The notes under the pieces were generated by a model, which was not told the origin of the DNA, searched no databases, and was given only the letters and a program-made list of their open reading frames with translations. Source: Hydrogenophilales bacterium 16-64-40 (GTDB lineage Bacteria > Pseudomonadota > Gammaproteobacteria > Burkholderiales > Thiobacillaceae). Taken from it: a DNA stretch of 39,503 nt. Made by a program: the position numbers and the translations under genes. The stretch lies in contig NCGX01000033.1 in NCBI GenBank assembly GCA_002256995.1, positions 1 through 39,503 on the forward strand, given 5' to 3'. Each line of letters begins with the position of its first letter. The first letter of the stretch is position 1. Positions 32,011-39,503 of this stretch are shown one piece after another.

Positions 32011-32035
32011 TACTCCCCATACCTACAAAGAGGTA
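32011..32035. promoter_or_regulatory. NarL-type binding heptamers upstream of narK1
   Basis: TACCTAC (32020-32026), two bases, then AGAGGTA (32029-32035) form a 7-2-7 inverted pair. The second matches the NarL consensus AKRRGTA fully and the first matches TACYYMT at 6 of 7. A further heptamer TACTCCC (32011-32017; 6 of 7) lies next to it. The site is about 107 bases before the narK1 start and 176 bases from the narX start, so it may control either. No good FNR site was found. Confidence 0.65.
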
Positions 32036-32141
32036 GTTACCCGGTTTCAGATGCGATTTCCCCACTGGAAGTTGCGGGTCCATTGGCGTAAAAAACACAC
32101 CAAGGTCCTTTTATCTCACCAGTTCAGACCGCGGGGTGACT

Positions 32142-33407
32142 ATGGCAACACAACAATACAAGGCATGGTCGGTCGTCATCATGAGCACTCTGGCGTTCAC
32201 GGTGTGCTTCATGATCTGGATGATGTTCGCCGTGATTGGTGTTCCCATCAAGCAGCAGCTTGGCCTGAACGAAACCCAGTTTGGCATCCTGATCGCCACG
32301 CCGGTGCTGACCGGTTCCCTGATTCGCGTCCCGCTAGGGATGTGGACGGACAAATTCGGCGGGCGCATCGTGTTCTTCATCCTGATGCTCACCACGGTCA
32401 TCCCGATCTGGATGCTCTCGTGGGCGACGGAATACTGGCATTTCCTGTTTACCGGACTATTTGTCGGAATGGCTGGGGGCTCATTTACGGTCGGGATCGC
32501 CTACTGCGCCCGCTGGTTTCCGCGTGAACGGCAGGGTCTGGCAATGGGCATTTTCGGCGCAGGCAACACCGGCGCGGCAGTCACCAAGCTGCTCGCGCCC
32601 ATCATCGTCATCGGCTACGGCTGGACGATGGTGCCGAAGGTGTATGCGGTGCTGATGTTGGTCACCGCGATCCTGTTCTTGTTCTTCACCTATAGCGAGC
32701 CCAGTCACAAGGTGGGCAAGTCCGTCACCCTGCGCGAGCAGCTGGCTGCATTCAAGGATCCGAAGGTATGGCGCTACAGCCAGTATTACTCGATCGTGTT
32801 CGGCGGCTATGTAGCACTGGCGCTATGGATGACCAAATACTACGTCAGCGAATACGGCTTCGACCTGCAGACCGCTGCCTTGCTGGCGGCCGCCTTCAGT
32901 ATCCCGGGCGGCTTATTGCGGGCGATCGGCGGTCATTTCTCCGACAAATTCGGCGCCCACACCATCACTTGGTGGGTGCTGTGGGTTTCGCTGGTCTGCC
33001 TGTTCTTCCTGTCCTACCCGCAGAGCAACATCACCATCACGACCGTCGACGGTCCGCTGACCTTCCATTTCGGCCTGGACGCGACGATGTTCACCATCAT
33101 CATGTTCACGCTAGGCATTGCCTTCGCCATCGGCAAGGCCTCGGTCTTCAAGTACATCTCCGACGACTACCCCGACAACATCGGCGTGATTTCCGGTGTA
33201 GTCGGGCTGGCGGGTGGCCTGGGCGGGTTCGTGATGCCGATCATGTTCGGCGCGTTGGTCGACCTGACCGGCATCCGTTCCTCCGCGTTCATGCTGATGT
33301 TCGGTGTGGTGTGGGTGTCGCTGATGTGGATGTACTGGACGGAAGTACGTCCGATGGATGCGGCCCGCGAGCTGCAGCGGGTCAAGGCCGGCGACCCGAT
33401 GGAATAA
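32142..33407 (+). CDS. narK1: Nitrate transporter NarK1 (MFS, proton-symport type)
   Basis: About 421 residues with 12 predicted membrane helices, of the nitrate/nitrite porter branch of the MFS. The first nitrate signature is GMAGGSFTVGIAYCARWFPRERQG and the following GIFGAGNTGAAVTK; the second is in the C-terminal half, GVVGLAGGLGGFVMPIMFG. The short, single-unit form without the fused extra loop suggests NarK1-type nitrate/H+ symport. The ATG at 32142 follows GGGGTGA; an in-frame GTG six bases earlier is less likely. It is first in the narK1-narK2-narG-narH operon. Confidence 0.93.
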   Translation: MATQQYKAWSVVIMSTLAFTVCFMIWMMFAVIGVPIKQQLGLNETQFGILIATPVLTGSLIRVPLGMWTDKFGGRIVFFILMLTTVIPIWMLSWATEYWHFLFTGLFVGMAGGSFTVGIAYCARWFPRERQGLAMGIFGAGNTGAAVTKLLAPIIVIGYGWTMVPKVYAVLMLVTAILFLFFTYSEPSHKVGKSVTLREQLAAFKDPKVWRYSQYYSIVFGGYVALALWMTKYYVSEYGFDLQTAALLAAAFSIPGGLLRAIGGHFSDKFGAHTITWWVLWVSLVCLFFLSYPQSNITITTVDGPLTFHFGLDATMFTIIMFTLGIAFAIGKASVFKYISDDYPDNIGVISGVVGLAGGLGGFVMPIMFGALVDLTGIRSSAFMLMFGVVWVSLMWMYWTEVRPMDAARELQRVKAGDPME

Positions 33408-33466
33408 CAAAGCCTGGGGTCGGGTGATGCCCGGCTCCGATGGTCAACTTGAAAGGGAAATACACC

Positions 33467-35077
33467 ATGCCTACCAATATCAAGGAATGGAATCCGGAAG
33501 ACCCAGAGTTCTGGGAAAAGACCGGCAAAAAGATTGCCTACCGCAATCTGTGGATCTCGGTCCCCAGCCTGCTCAACGGTTTCGCCATCTGGCTGATGTG
33601 GGGAATCATCGCGGTGCAGATGCTGAACCTGGGCTTTCCCTTCAGCAAGGAGGAGATGTTCACGCTGACGGCGATTTCCGGCCTGGCCGGTGCAACCCTG
33701 AGAATTCCAGCCTCCTTCTTCATCCGCATCGCGGGTGGCCGCAACACCATCTTCCTCACCACGGCGCTGCTGATGATTCCGGCCATCGGAACCGGCATCG
33801 CGCTGCAGGACAAGGAAACGCCGCTGTGGGTGTTCCAGCTGCTGGCGCTGCTCTCCGGCATTGGCGGCGGCAACTTCGCCTGCTCCATGTCGAACATCAG
33901 CACCTTCTTCCCCAAGCGGCTGCAGGGCACCGCGCTGGGCATCAATGCCGGCCTCGGCAACTTCGGCGTCACCACCATGCAGATTTTGATCCCGCTGGTG
34001 ATGACGGCAGGCATCTTCGGTGCCGCCGCCGGCGGCTCGATGGAGCTGATAAAGGACAGCGGCTGGATTCTCGGCAAGATTGTCGCCGGCACCCCCACCT
34101 ACATCCAGAACGCCGGCTATGTCTGGTTGCTGCTGCTTGTGCCGCTGGCTTTCCTCGGCTACTTCGGCATGAACAACCTGCTGACGGTCACGCCCAACAT
34201 CGGCTCCACGCTCATGGCATTCGCGAAGGTGCTGTGGCTGTATGGCCTGGCCTTCGTCACCGCGGCGGTCGGCCTCTATCTCTACCTGCCCGCGCCCACC
34301 GGCCTCGGCCTGCTCAACATGTGGCTGGCGCTGCCGCTCATCATGGTCGTCACCCTGATGGTGATGAAACTCGCCGCCTTCGGCGAGATGAAGGGCAACA
34401 TCGCCAAGCAGTTCGAAATCTTCTCGAACAAGCACACCTGGTCGATGACCGCGCTGTACCTGGTCACCTTCGGTTCCTTCATCGGCTTCTCGATGGCGCT
34501 GCCGCTGTCGATTACTGTGATTTTCGGCGACACCCATGTACTCGATGCCGCGACCGGTGTATGGACGCATGTCAAGAACCCCAACGCACCGTCCGCGTTG
34601 CAATACGCCTGGATTGGCCCTTTCGTCGGCGCACTGATCCGACCGGTAGGCGGCTGGATCTCGGACAAGGTCGGCGGCTCCATCGTCACCCAGATCATCT
34701 CGGCCATCATGGTCGCGGCCTCCGCCTACGCCGGCTGGATCATGATGCAGGCCTACCAGTCGGCCACGCCCGAGATTTATTTCGCCCAGTTCATCATCAC
34801 CTTCGTCGTGCTGTTTGCCGCCACCGGCATCGGCAACGGCTCCACCTTCCGCACCGTCGGCGTGGTGTTCGACCGCGTGCAGGCCGGACCGGTACTGGGC
34901 TGGACCTCGGCGGTGGCCGCCTACGGCGCCTTCATCGCCCCGGTGGTGATCGGCGAACAGATCAAGGCCGGCACCCCGCAGAACGCCATGTACGGATTCG
35001 CCATTTTCTACGCCCTGTGCCTGGTGTTGAACTGGTGGTTCTACCTGCGCAAGAACGCCTACATCAAAAACCCATGA
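33467..35077 (+). CDS. narK2: Nitrate/nitrite transporter NarK2 (MFS)
   Basis: About 536 residues from MPTNIKEWNPEDPEFWEKTG. This is the longer NarK form, with a cytoplasmic N-terminal extension and a long central part. Nitrate signatures are GGGNFACSMSNISTFFPKRLQGTALGINAGLGNFGVTTMQ and, later, GIGNGSTFRTVGVVFDR. NarK2-type porters usually exchange nitrite for nitrate, complementing NarK1, as in Paracoccus where the two are fused. AAAGGGAAA precedes the ATG. The 59-base gap to narK1 holds no terminator. Function as antiporter is inferred from family. Confidence 0.92.
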   Translation: MPTNIKEWNPEDPEFWEKTGKKIAYRNLWISVPSLLNGFAIWLMWGIIAVQMLNLGFPFSKEEMFTLTAISGLAGATLRIPASFFIRIAGGRNTIFLTTALLMIPAIGTGIALQDKETPLWVFQLLALLSGIGGGNFACSMSNISTFFPKRLQGTALGINAGLGNFGVTTMQILIPLVMTAGIFGAAAGGSMELIKDSGWILGKIVAGTPTYIQNAGYVWLLLLVPLAFLGYFGMNNLLTVTPNIGSTLMAFAKVLWLYGLAFVTAAVGLYLYLPAPTGLGLLNMWLALPLIMVVTLMVMKLAAFGEMKGNIAKQFEIFSNKHTWSMTALYLVTFGSFIGFSMALPLSITVIFGDTHVLDAATGVWTHVKNPNAPSALQYAWIGPFVGALIRPVGGWISDKVGGSIVTQIISAIMVAASAYAGWIMMQAYQSATPEIYFAQFIITFVVLFAATGIGNGSTFRTVGVVFDRVQAGPVLGWTSAVAAYGAFIAPVVIGEQIKAGTPQNAMYGFAIFYALCLVLNWWFYLRKNAYIKNP

Positions 35078-35084
35078 GTAAGGC

Positions 35085-35150
35085 GTGAAGGGTGAGGGGT
35101 GAGGAATCGAGTCAGCCTCCGCACCCACTCCTCACCAATTACCCCTAACC
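35085..35150. repeat. 7-bp tandem repeat and inverted repeat in the narK2-narG gap
   Basis: GTGAAGG, GTGAGGG and GTGAGGA lie end to end at 35085-35105. A complementary arm with TCCTCACC (35129-35136) and ACCCCTAACCC follows, so the transcript can fold. GGTGAGGA (35098-35105) pairs exactly with TCCTCACC. It may be a mobile or slipped repeat; it lies 29-94 bases before narG. Confidence 0.6.
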
Positions 35151-35178
35151 CCCCACTGCGACTGCAAGGAGCTAGACA

Positions 35179-38100
35179 ATGAGCCACTTCCTCGACCGCC
35201 TGACCTTCTTCAAGAAGACCGTCGCCGAGTTTTCCGACGGCCACGGCGCCGTCACCGACGAAGACCGCAGCTGGGAGAACGCCTACCGCAGCCGCTGGCA
35301 ACATGACAAGGTGGTGCGTTCTACCCACGGCGTGAATTGCACCGGATCGTGCAGCTGGAAAATCTACGTCAAGAACGGCCTGATCACCTGGGAAATCCAG
35401 CAGACCGACTATCCGCGCACCCGTGCCGATCTACCCAACCATGAGCCACGCGGCTGTCCGCGCGGCGCCAGCTACTCCTGGTATGTGTATTCGGCGCAGC
35501 GCGTGAAATATCCGCTGATCCGCGGCCGCCTGATGGAAATGTGGCGCGAGGCGCGCAAGACGATGGAGCCGGTGGAAGCCTGGAAATCGGTCAGCCAGAA
35601 TCCCGAGAAGGCCAAGCGCTACAAGTCGATCCGCGGTCAGGGCGGCTTCGTGCGGGCCAAGTGGGACGAGGTGACGGAAATGATCGCCGCCGCCAACGTC
35701 TTCACCATCAAGGAATACGGCCCCGATCGCGTCGCCGGCTTCTCGCCGATTCCCGCCATGTCGATGGTGAGCTACGCGGCGGGCTCGCGTTACCTGTCGC
35801 TGATCGGCGGCACCCCCCTGTCCTTCTATGACTGGTATTGCGATCTGCCGCCAGCCAGCCCTCAGGTGTGGGGCGAGCAGACCGACGTGCCGGAATCGGC
35901 CGACTGGTACAACTCGACCTACCTGATGGTCTGGGGCTCCAACGTGCCGCAAACCCGCACGCCGGACGCCCACTTCTACACCGAGGTGCGCTACAAGGGC
36001 ACCAAAACGGTGGCGGTGTCGTCCGATTACGGCGAGATGGTCAAGTTCGGCGATATCTGGCTCGCCCCCAAACAGGGCACCGATGCCGCGCTGGCGCTGG
36101 CGATGGGCCACGTCATCCTGTCCGAATTCCACGTCAAGAATCGCAGCGAATATTTCGATTCCTACTGCCGCCAGTACAACGACATGCCGATGCTGGTGAT
36201 GCTGAAGGAACACGAAGGCATGCTGATCGCCGACCGTTACCTGCGCGCCTCCGACCTCAGCGGCAACATGGGCCAGGACAACAACCCCGAGTGGAAGACG
36301 GTGCTGTACGACGAAAACACCGGCTACCTGGTCGCCCCCAACGGCTCGATTGGTTTCCGGTGGGGACAGTCCGGCGCGTGGAACCTGGAAATGCGCGACA
36401 GCTATTCGAGCAAGGAAGTGAAGCCGCAGCTCACCCTGCTGGGCAGCCATGACGAAGTCGTCGAGGTGTCGCTGCCCTACTTCGGCGGCGATCACAATGA
36501 ACTGCTTGCCCGCAACCTGCCGGTCAAGGTCATCAGCGTCGGCGGCCGTGACGTGCGCATCGCCACCGTCTACGACCTGACGCTGGCCAACTACGGCGTC
36601 GACCGCGGCCTCGGCGGACCGAACCTGCCCACCAGCTACGACGATGACGTGCCCTACACCCCGGCCTGGGCCGAGAAGCACTGCGGGGTGCCGCGCGCCG
36701 ACATCATCACGGTGGCGCGCGAGTTCGCCGACAACGCCGACAAGACCCACGGCAAGTCCATGGTCATCCTCGGCGCAGCACTCAACCACTGGTACCACAA
36801 CGACATGATCTACCGCGGCATCATCAACATGCTGATGATGTGCGGCTGCATCGGGCAGTCGGGCGGCGGCTGGGCACACTACGTGGGGCAGGAAAAACTG
36901 CGGCCGCAGACCGGCTGGGCGCCGCTGGCTTTCGGTCTCGACTGGCACCGGCCGTCGCGCCAGATGAACGGCACGTCGTACTTCTACGCCCACACCAGCC
37001 AGTGGCGCCACGAGAAGCTGGCGGCGTCCGAGATCCTGTCGCCCACCGCGAGCAAGGATCTGGGCGATTACCGGCTGATCGACTTCAATGTACGGGCCGA
37101 GCGCATGGGCTGGCTGCCGTCCGCCCCGCAGTTGGAAACCAACCCGCTGGAGATCACCAAGGCCGCCGATGCTGCAGGAATCGACCCGATCAAGTACGCG
37201 GTCGAACAGATCAAGAGCGGCGCGATCAAGTTCTCCTGCGAGGATCCGGACAACCCGAAGAACTTCCCGCGCAACCTGTTCGTCTGGCGCTCGAACCTGC
37301 TGGGTTCGTCGGGCAAGGGCCACGAGTATTTCCTCAAGTATCTCTTGGGCACGCAGAACGCGGTGCTGGGGCCTGACCTCGGCGAACTCGGCGAGGCCAA
37401 GCCGAAGGAAGTGGTGTGGCATGACAAGGGCGCCGAAGGCAAGCTCGACCTGCTGGTGACGCTCGACTTCCGCATGTCCACCACCTGCCTCTATTCCGAC
37501 ATCGTGCTGCCGTCGTGCACCTGGTACGAGAAGGACGATCTCAACACCTCGGACATGCACCCCTTCATCCATCCCTTGTCCGAAGCAGTACAGCCGCTGT
37601 GGGAATCGAAGTCCGACTGGAACATCTACAAGACCATCGCGAAGAAGTTCTCCGAACTCGCGGCCACCCACCTGGGCACGCAGAAGGACCTGGTGCTGAC
37701 GCCGCTGATGCACGACACCCCATCCGAGCTTGGCCAAAGCTCAGGCGTGCGCGACTGGAAAAAGGGCGAGGTCGACGCCATCCCCGGCAAGACCATGCCG
37801 GCCATGACGGTGGTAACGCGCGACTACGGCGACACCTACAAGAAGTTCACCTCGCTGGGTCCGCTGTTGAGCAAGATCGGCAACGGTGGCAAGGGCATCA
37901 GCTGGAACACGGAAGATGAAGTGAAACAGCTGGGGGAGCTGAATTACACCGTCACCGAGGACGGCATCACCAAGGGTCTACCGAAGATCGAGTCGGCCAT
38001 CGACGCCTGCGAGGTCATTCTCATGCTGGCGCCGGAAACCAACGGCCAGGTGGCGGTGAAGGCCTGGGAAGCGCTGTCGAAAATCACCGGGCGCGACCAC

Positions 38101-38877
38101 ACGCATCTGGCCATTCCGCGCGAGGACGACAAGATCCGCTTCCGCGACGTCGTGGCGCAGCCGCGCAAGATCATCTCCTCGCCCACCTGGTCGGGTCTGG
38201 AATCGGAGCACGTGTCGTACAACGCCGGCTACACCAACGTCCACGAACTGATCCCGTGGCGCACCCTCACCGGCCGCCAGCAGTTCTACCAGGACCACGA
38301 ATGGATGCTGGATTTCGGCGAGGGCCTGTGCGTGTACAAGCCGCCGGTCGACACCAAGACGATCGAGCCGCTGCTGGGCAAGAAGCCCAACGGCAACCAC
38401 GAGTTGGTGTTGAACTGGATCACCCCGCACCAGAAGTGGGGCATCCACAGCACCTACACCGACAACCTGCGCATGCTGACGCTCTCCCGCGGCGGCCCCC
38501 ACGTCTGGGTGTCGGAGATCGAGGCGAAGGAAGCCGGCCTCGTCGACAACGACTGGGTCGAGGTGTTCAACGTCAACGGCACGCTGACGGCGCGCGTGGT
38601 GGTCAGCCAGCGCGTGCCCAAGGGCATGTGCCTGATGTACCACGCACAGGAAAAGATCATCAATGTGCCGGGCGCGGAGGTCAGCGGCTTCCGCGGCGGC
38701 ATCCACAACTCGGTGACACGCACCATTACCAAGCCCACGCACATGATCGGCGGCTACGCCCAGCTGGCCTACGGCTTCAACTACTACGGCACGGTCGGCT
38801 CCAACCGCGATGAATACGTGATCGTGCGCAAGATGAAGAAGGTGGACTGGATGGAAGGTCCGCTGGTCGAGCGCTGA
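35179..38877 (+). CDS. narG: Membrane-bound nitrate reductase, alpha subunit NarG
   Basis: 1232 residues, normal for NarG. It holds the molybdenum bis-MGD cofactor and reduces nitrate to nitrite at the inner face of the membrane. The N-terminal FeS site FS0 has His50, Cys54, Cys58 and Cys93 (STHGVNCTGSCSW, RGCPRGASY), the NarG pattern with His in place of the first Cys. The segment YNSTYLMVWGSNVPQTRTPDAHFYTEV is typical of the catalytic domain. There is no cleavable Tat signal, so it stays cytoplasmic with NarH. AAGGAG (35166-35171) is 7 bases before the ATG. A 117-base gap with hairpins separates it from narH. Confidence 0.98.
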   Translation: MSHFLDRLTFFKKTVAEFSDGHGAVTDEDRSWENAYRSRWQHDKVVRSTHGVNCTGSCSWKIYVKNGLITWEIQQTDYPRTRADLPNHEPRGCPRGASYSWYVYSAQRVKYPLIRGRLMEMWREARKTMEPVEAWKSVSQNPEKAKRYKSIRGQGGFVRAKWDEVTEMIAAANVFTIKEYGPDRVAGFSPIPAMSMVSYAAGSRYLSLIGGTPLSFYDWYCDLPPASPQVWGEQTDVPESADWYNSTYLMVWGSNVPQTRTPDAHFYTEVRYKGTKTVAVSSDYGEMVKFGDIWLAPKQGTDAALALAMGHVILSEFHVKNRSEYFDSYCRQYNDMPMLVMLKEHEGMLIADRYLRASDLSGNMGQDNNPEWKTVLYDENTGYLVAPNGSIGFRWGQSGAWNLEMRDSYSSKEVKPQLTLLGSHDEVVEVSLPYFGGDHNELLARNLPVKVISVGGRDVRIATVYDLTLANYGVDRGLGGPNLPTSYDDDVPYTPAWAEKHCGVPRADIITVAREFADNADKTHGKSMVILGAALNHWYHNDMIYRGIINMLMMCGCIGQSGGGWAHYVGQEKLRPQTGWAPLAFGLDWHRPSRQMNGTSYFYAHTSQWRHEKLAASEILSPTASKDLGDYRLIDFNVRAERMGWLPSAPQLETNPLEITKAADAAGIDPIKYAVEQIKSGAIKFSCEDPDNPKNFPRNLFVWRSNLLGSSGKGHEYFLKYLLGTQNAVLGPDLGELGEAKPKEVVWHDKGAEGKLDLLVTLDFRMSTTCLYSDIVLPSCTWYEKDDLNTSDMHPFIHPLSEAVQPLWESKSDWNIYKTIAKKFSELAATHLGTQKDLVLTPLMHDTPSELGQSSGVRDWKKGEVDAIPGKTMPAMTVVTRDYGDTYKKFTSLGPLLSKIGNGGKGISWNTEDEVKQLGELNYTVTEDGITKGLPKIESAIDACEVILMLAPETNGQVAVKAWEALSKITGRDHTHLAIPREDDKIRFRDVVAQPRKIISSPTWSGLESEHVSYNAGYTNVHELIPWRTLTGRQQFYQDHEWMLDFGEGLCVYKPPVDTKTIEPLLGKKPNGNHELVLNWITPHQKWGIHSTYTDNLRMLTLSRGGPHVWVSEIEAKEAGLVDNDWVEVFNVNGTLTARVVVSQRVPKGMCLMYHAQEKIINVPGAEVSGFRGGIHNSVTRTITKPTHMIGGYAQLAYGFNYYGTVGSNRDEYVIVRKMKKVDWMEGPLVER

Positions 38878-38916
38878 AATGAAACGTTTCAAGAAGGGTG
38901 CCTCCCGCTCTTCTTA

Positions 38917-38948
38917 CCCGTGCCACCTCTCTCCGGTGCGGGGTTTTT
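38917..38948 (+). terminator. Terminator-like hairpin between narG and narH
   Basis: CCCG (38917-38920) and CACC (38924-38927) pair with GGTG (38935-38938) and CGGG (38939-38942), with a 3-base bulge and a 7-base loop. TTTTT (38944-38948) follows. It could act as a weak terminator or attenuator within the nar operon, or protect the narG 3' end. Confidence 0.4.
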
Positions 38949-38956
38949 ACAACGCA

Positions 38957-38975
38957 CAGGGGCATGACGCCCCTG
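38957..38975 (+). other. Perfect stem-loop just upstream of narH
   Basis: CAGGGGC (38957-38963) and GCCCCTG (38969-38975) form a 7-bp stem with a 5-base loop, ending a few bases before the narH ribosome site (AAGGAG). It may block RNase or set narH translation; it has no T-run. Confidence 0.6.
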
Positions 38976-38994
38976 TCAGGCAAGGAGTTACAAC

Positions 38995-39503
38995 ATGAAA
39001 GTGCGTGCGCAAATTGCCATGGTGCTGAACCTAGACAAGTGCATCGGCTGCCATACTTGCTCGATCACGTGCAAGAACGTGTGGACCTCGCGCGAAGGCA
39101 TGGAATACGCCTGGTTCAACAACGTCGAATCGAAGCCCGGCATCGGCTACCCGAAGCAGTGGGAAAACCAGGACATCTGGAACGGCGGCTGGAAGCTCAA
39201 GGGCGACGGCAAGCTGGTACCGCGCCAGGGCAGCAAACTGAAAATTCTCGCCAATATCTTCGGCAACCCCAACCTGCCCGAGATCGACGACTACTACGAG
39301 CCCTTCACCTACGACTACCAGCACCTGCAGAAGGCGCCGCTGTCCGAGACGCCGCCCACCGCGCGCCCGATCTCAGCCATCACCGGCAAGAAGATGGACA
39401 AGATCAACTGGGGCCCCAACTGGGAAGATGACCTCGGCGGCGAGTTTTCCTCGCGCAGCCGCGACAAGAACTTCGACAACGTGCAGAAGGAAATGCACTC
39501 GAC
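38995..39503 (+). CDS. narH: Nitrate reductase beta subunit NarH, N-terminal part (3' end outside window)
   Basis: 169 codons are visible before the window ends. NarH carries electrons from NarI to NarG through four FeS clusters. The first ferredoxin motif, DKCIGCHTCSITCKNVWT, is complete near residue 15. The following segments (EYAWFNNVESKPGIGYPKQWENQ, and GNPNLPEIDDYYEPFTYDYQHL) match NarH. AAGGAG lies about 7 bases before the ATG. narJ and narI are expected next but are outside the window. Confidence 0.97.
   Translation, partial: MKVRAQIAMVLNLDKCIGCHTCSITCKNVWTSREGMEYAWFNNVESKPGIGYPKQWENQDIWNGGWKLKGDGKLVPRQGSKLKILANIFGNPNLPEIDDYYEPFTYDYQHLQKAPLSETPPTARPISAITGKKMDKINWGPNWEDDLGGEFSSRSRDKNFDNVQKEMHS

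Noticed and set aside
31919-32141. FNR box in the narX-narK1 gap
   Set aside because: No TTG-N8-CAA arrangement was found; ATCAA at 31922 has no matching partner half.
33167-35128. A 653-codon open frame antisense to narK1/narK2
   Set aside because: It mirrors the transporter genes and gives a Gly/Asp/Gln-rich sequence with no domain.
35431-37737. A 768-codon open frame antisense to narG
   Set aside because: A shadow frame of narG, which is a clear full-length NarG.

Overview
The window looks like a chromosome segment of a chemolithoautotrophic, sulfur-oxidising, denitrifying betaproteobacterium, most like Thiobacillus and relatives. This rests on gene content and GC-rich codon use: soxYZ, a sulfur-bacterium (Isp-type) [NiFe]-hydrogenase and a narXL-narK-narGHJI-type nitrate respiration locus occur together. 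The species assignment is inference; no rRNA gene is present.

Region by region: (1) 1-770: the end of a sox operon (soxY C-terminus, soxZ), closed by a bidirectional terminator. (2) 794-7221, minus strand: a hydrogenase operon read hupD, hupH, hynS, isp1, isp2, hynL, hupE, with most structural genes joined by overlaps or very short gaps. (3) 7373-14314, plus strand: the maturation operon hypC, hypA, hypB, [insert], hypD, hypF, hypE, divergent from the hydrogenase genes. Between hypB and hypD sit two visibly AT-richer genes (a GNAT acetyltransferase and a PaiB-like protein) framed by integron recombination core sites; the first has a convincing attC site. (4) 14363-26245, minus strand: a long copper tolerance island. 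It holds a CPH-type Cu P-type ATPase, Spy-like and Met-rich periplasmic proteins, a SHOCT membrane protein, a YVTN beta-propeller, a thioredoxin-like protein, a 43-residue membrane peptide, two multicopper oxidases, a CusF-like protein, a DUF411 protein, a cupredoxin and CopB. It is followed by the divergent regulators copR/copS (26455-28547). (5) 28758-29207: a CBS-pair protein. (6) 29287-39503: narL and narX on the minus strand, divergent from narK1, narK2, narG and the start of narH on the plus strand.

How the parts work together: sox proteins oxidise reduced sulfur in the periplasm. The Isp hydrogenase feeds H2 electrons through a cytochrome b (Isp1) and an HdrD/DsrK-like FeS protein (Isp2). 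Nitrate is the likely anaerobic acceptor through NarGH, imported by NarK1/NarK2 and sensed by NarXL. A NarL-type 7-2-7 site lies between narX and narK1. In the copper island, two nearly matching 29-bp elements (22728-22756 and 26365-26393) look like CopR operators, one upstream of each half of the island.

The observation most worth following is the two-cassette integron-type insertion inside the hyp operon, with no integrase gene in view. The next is the copper island's poorly characterised middle segment, with its Met-rich proteins and a CusF variant carrying Met in place of the key Trp. No tRNA, rRNA, CRISPR array or insertion sequence was seen, and no stretch above 300 bases lacks a gene; the longest is 31853-32141.
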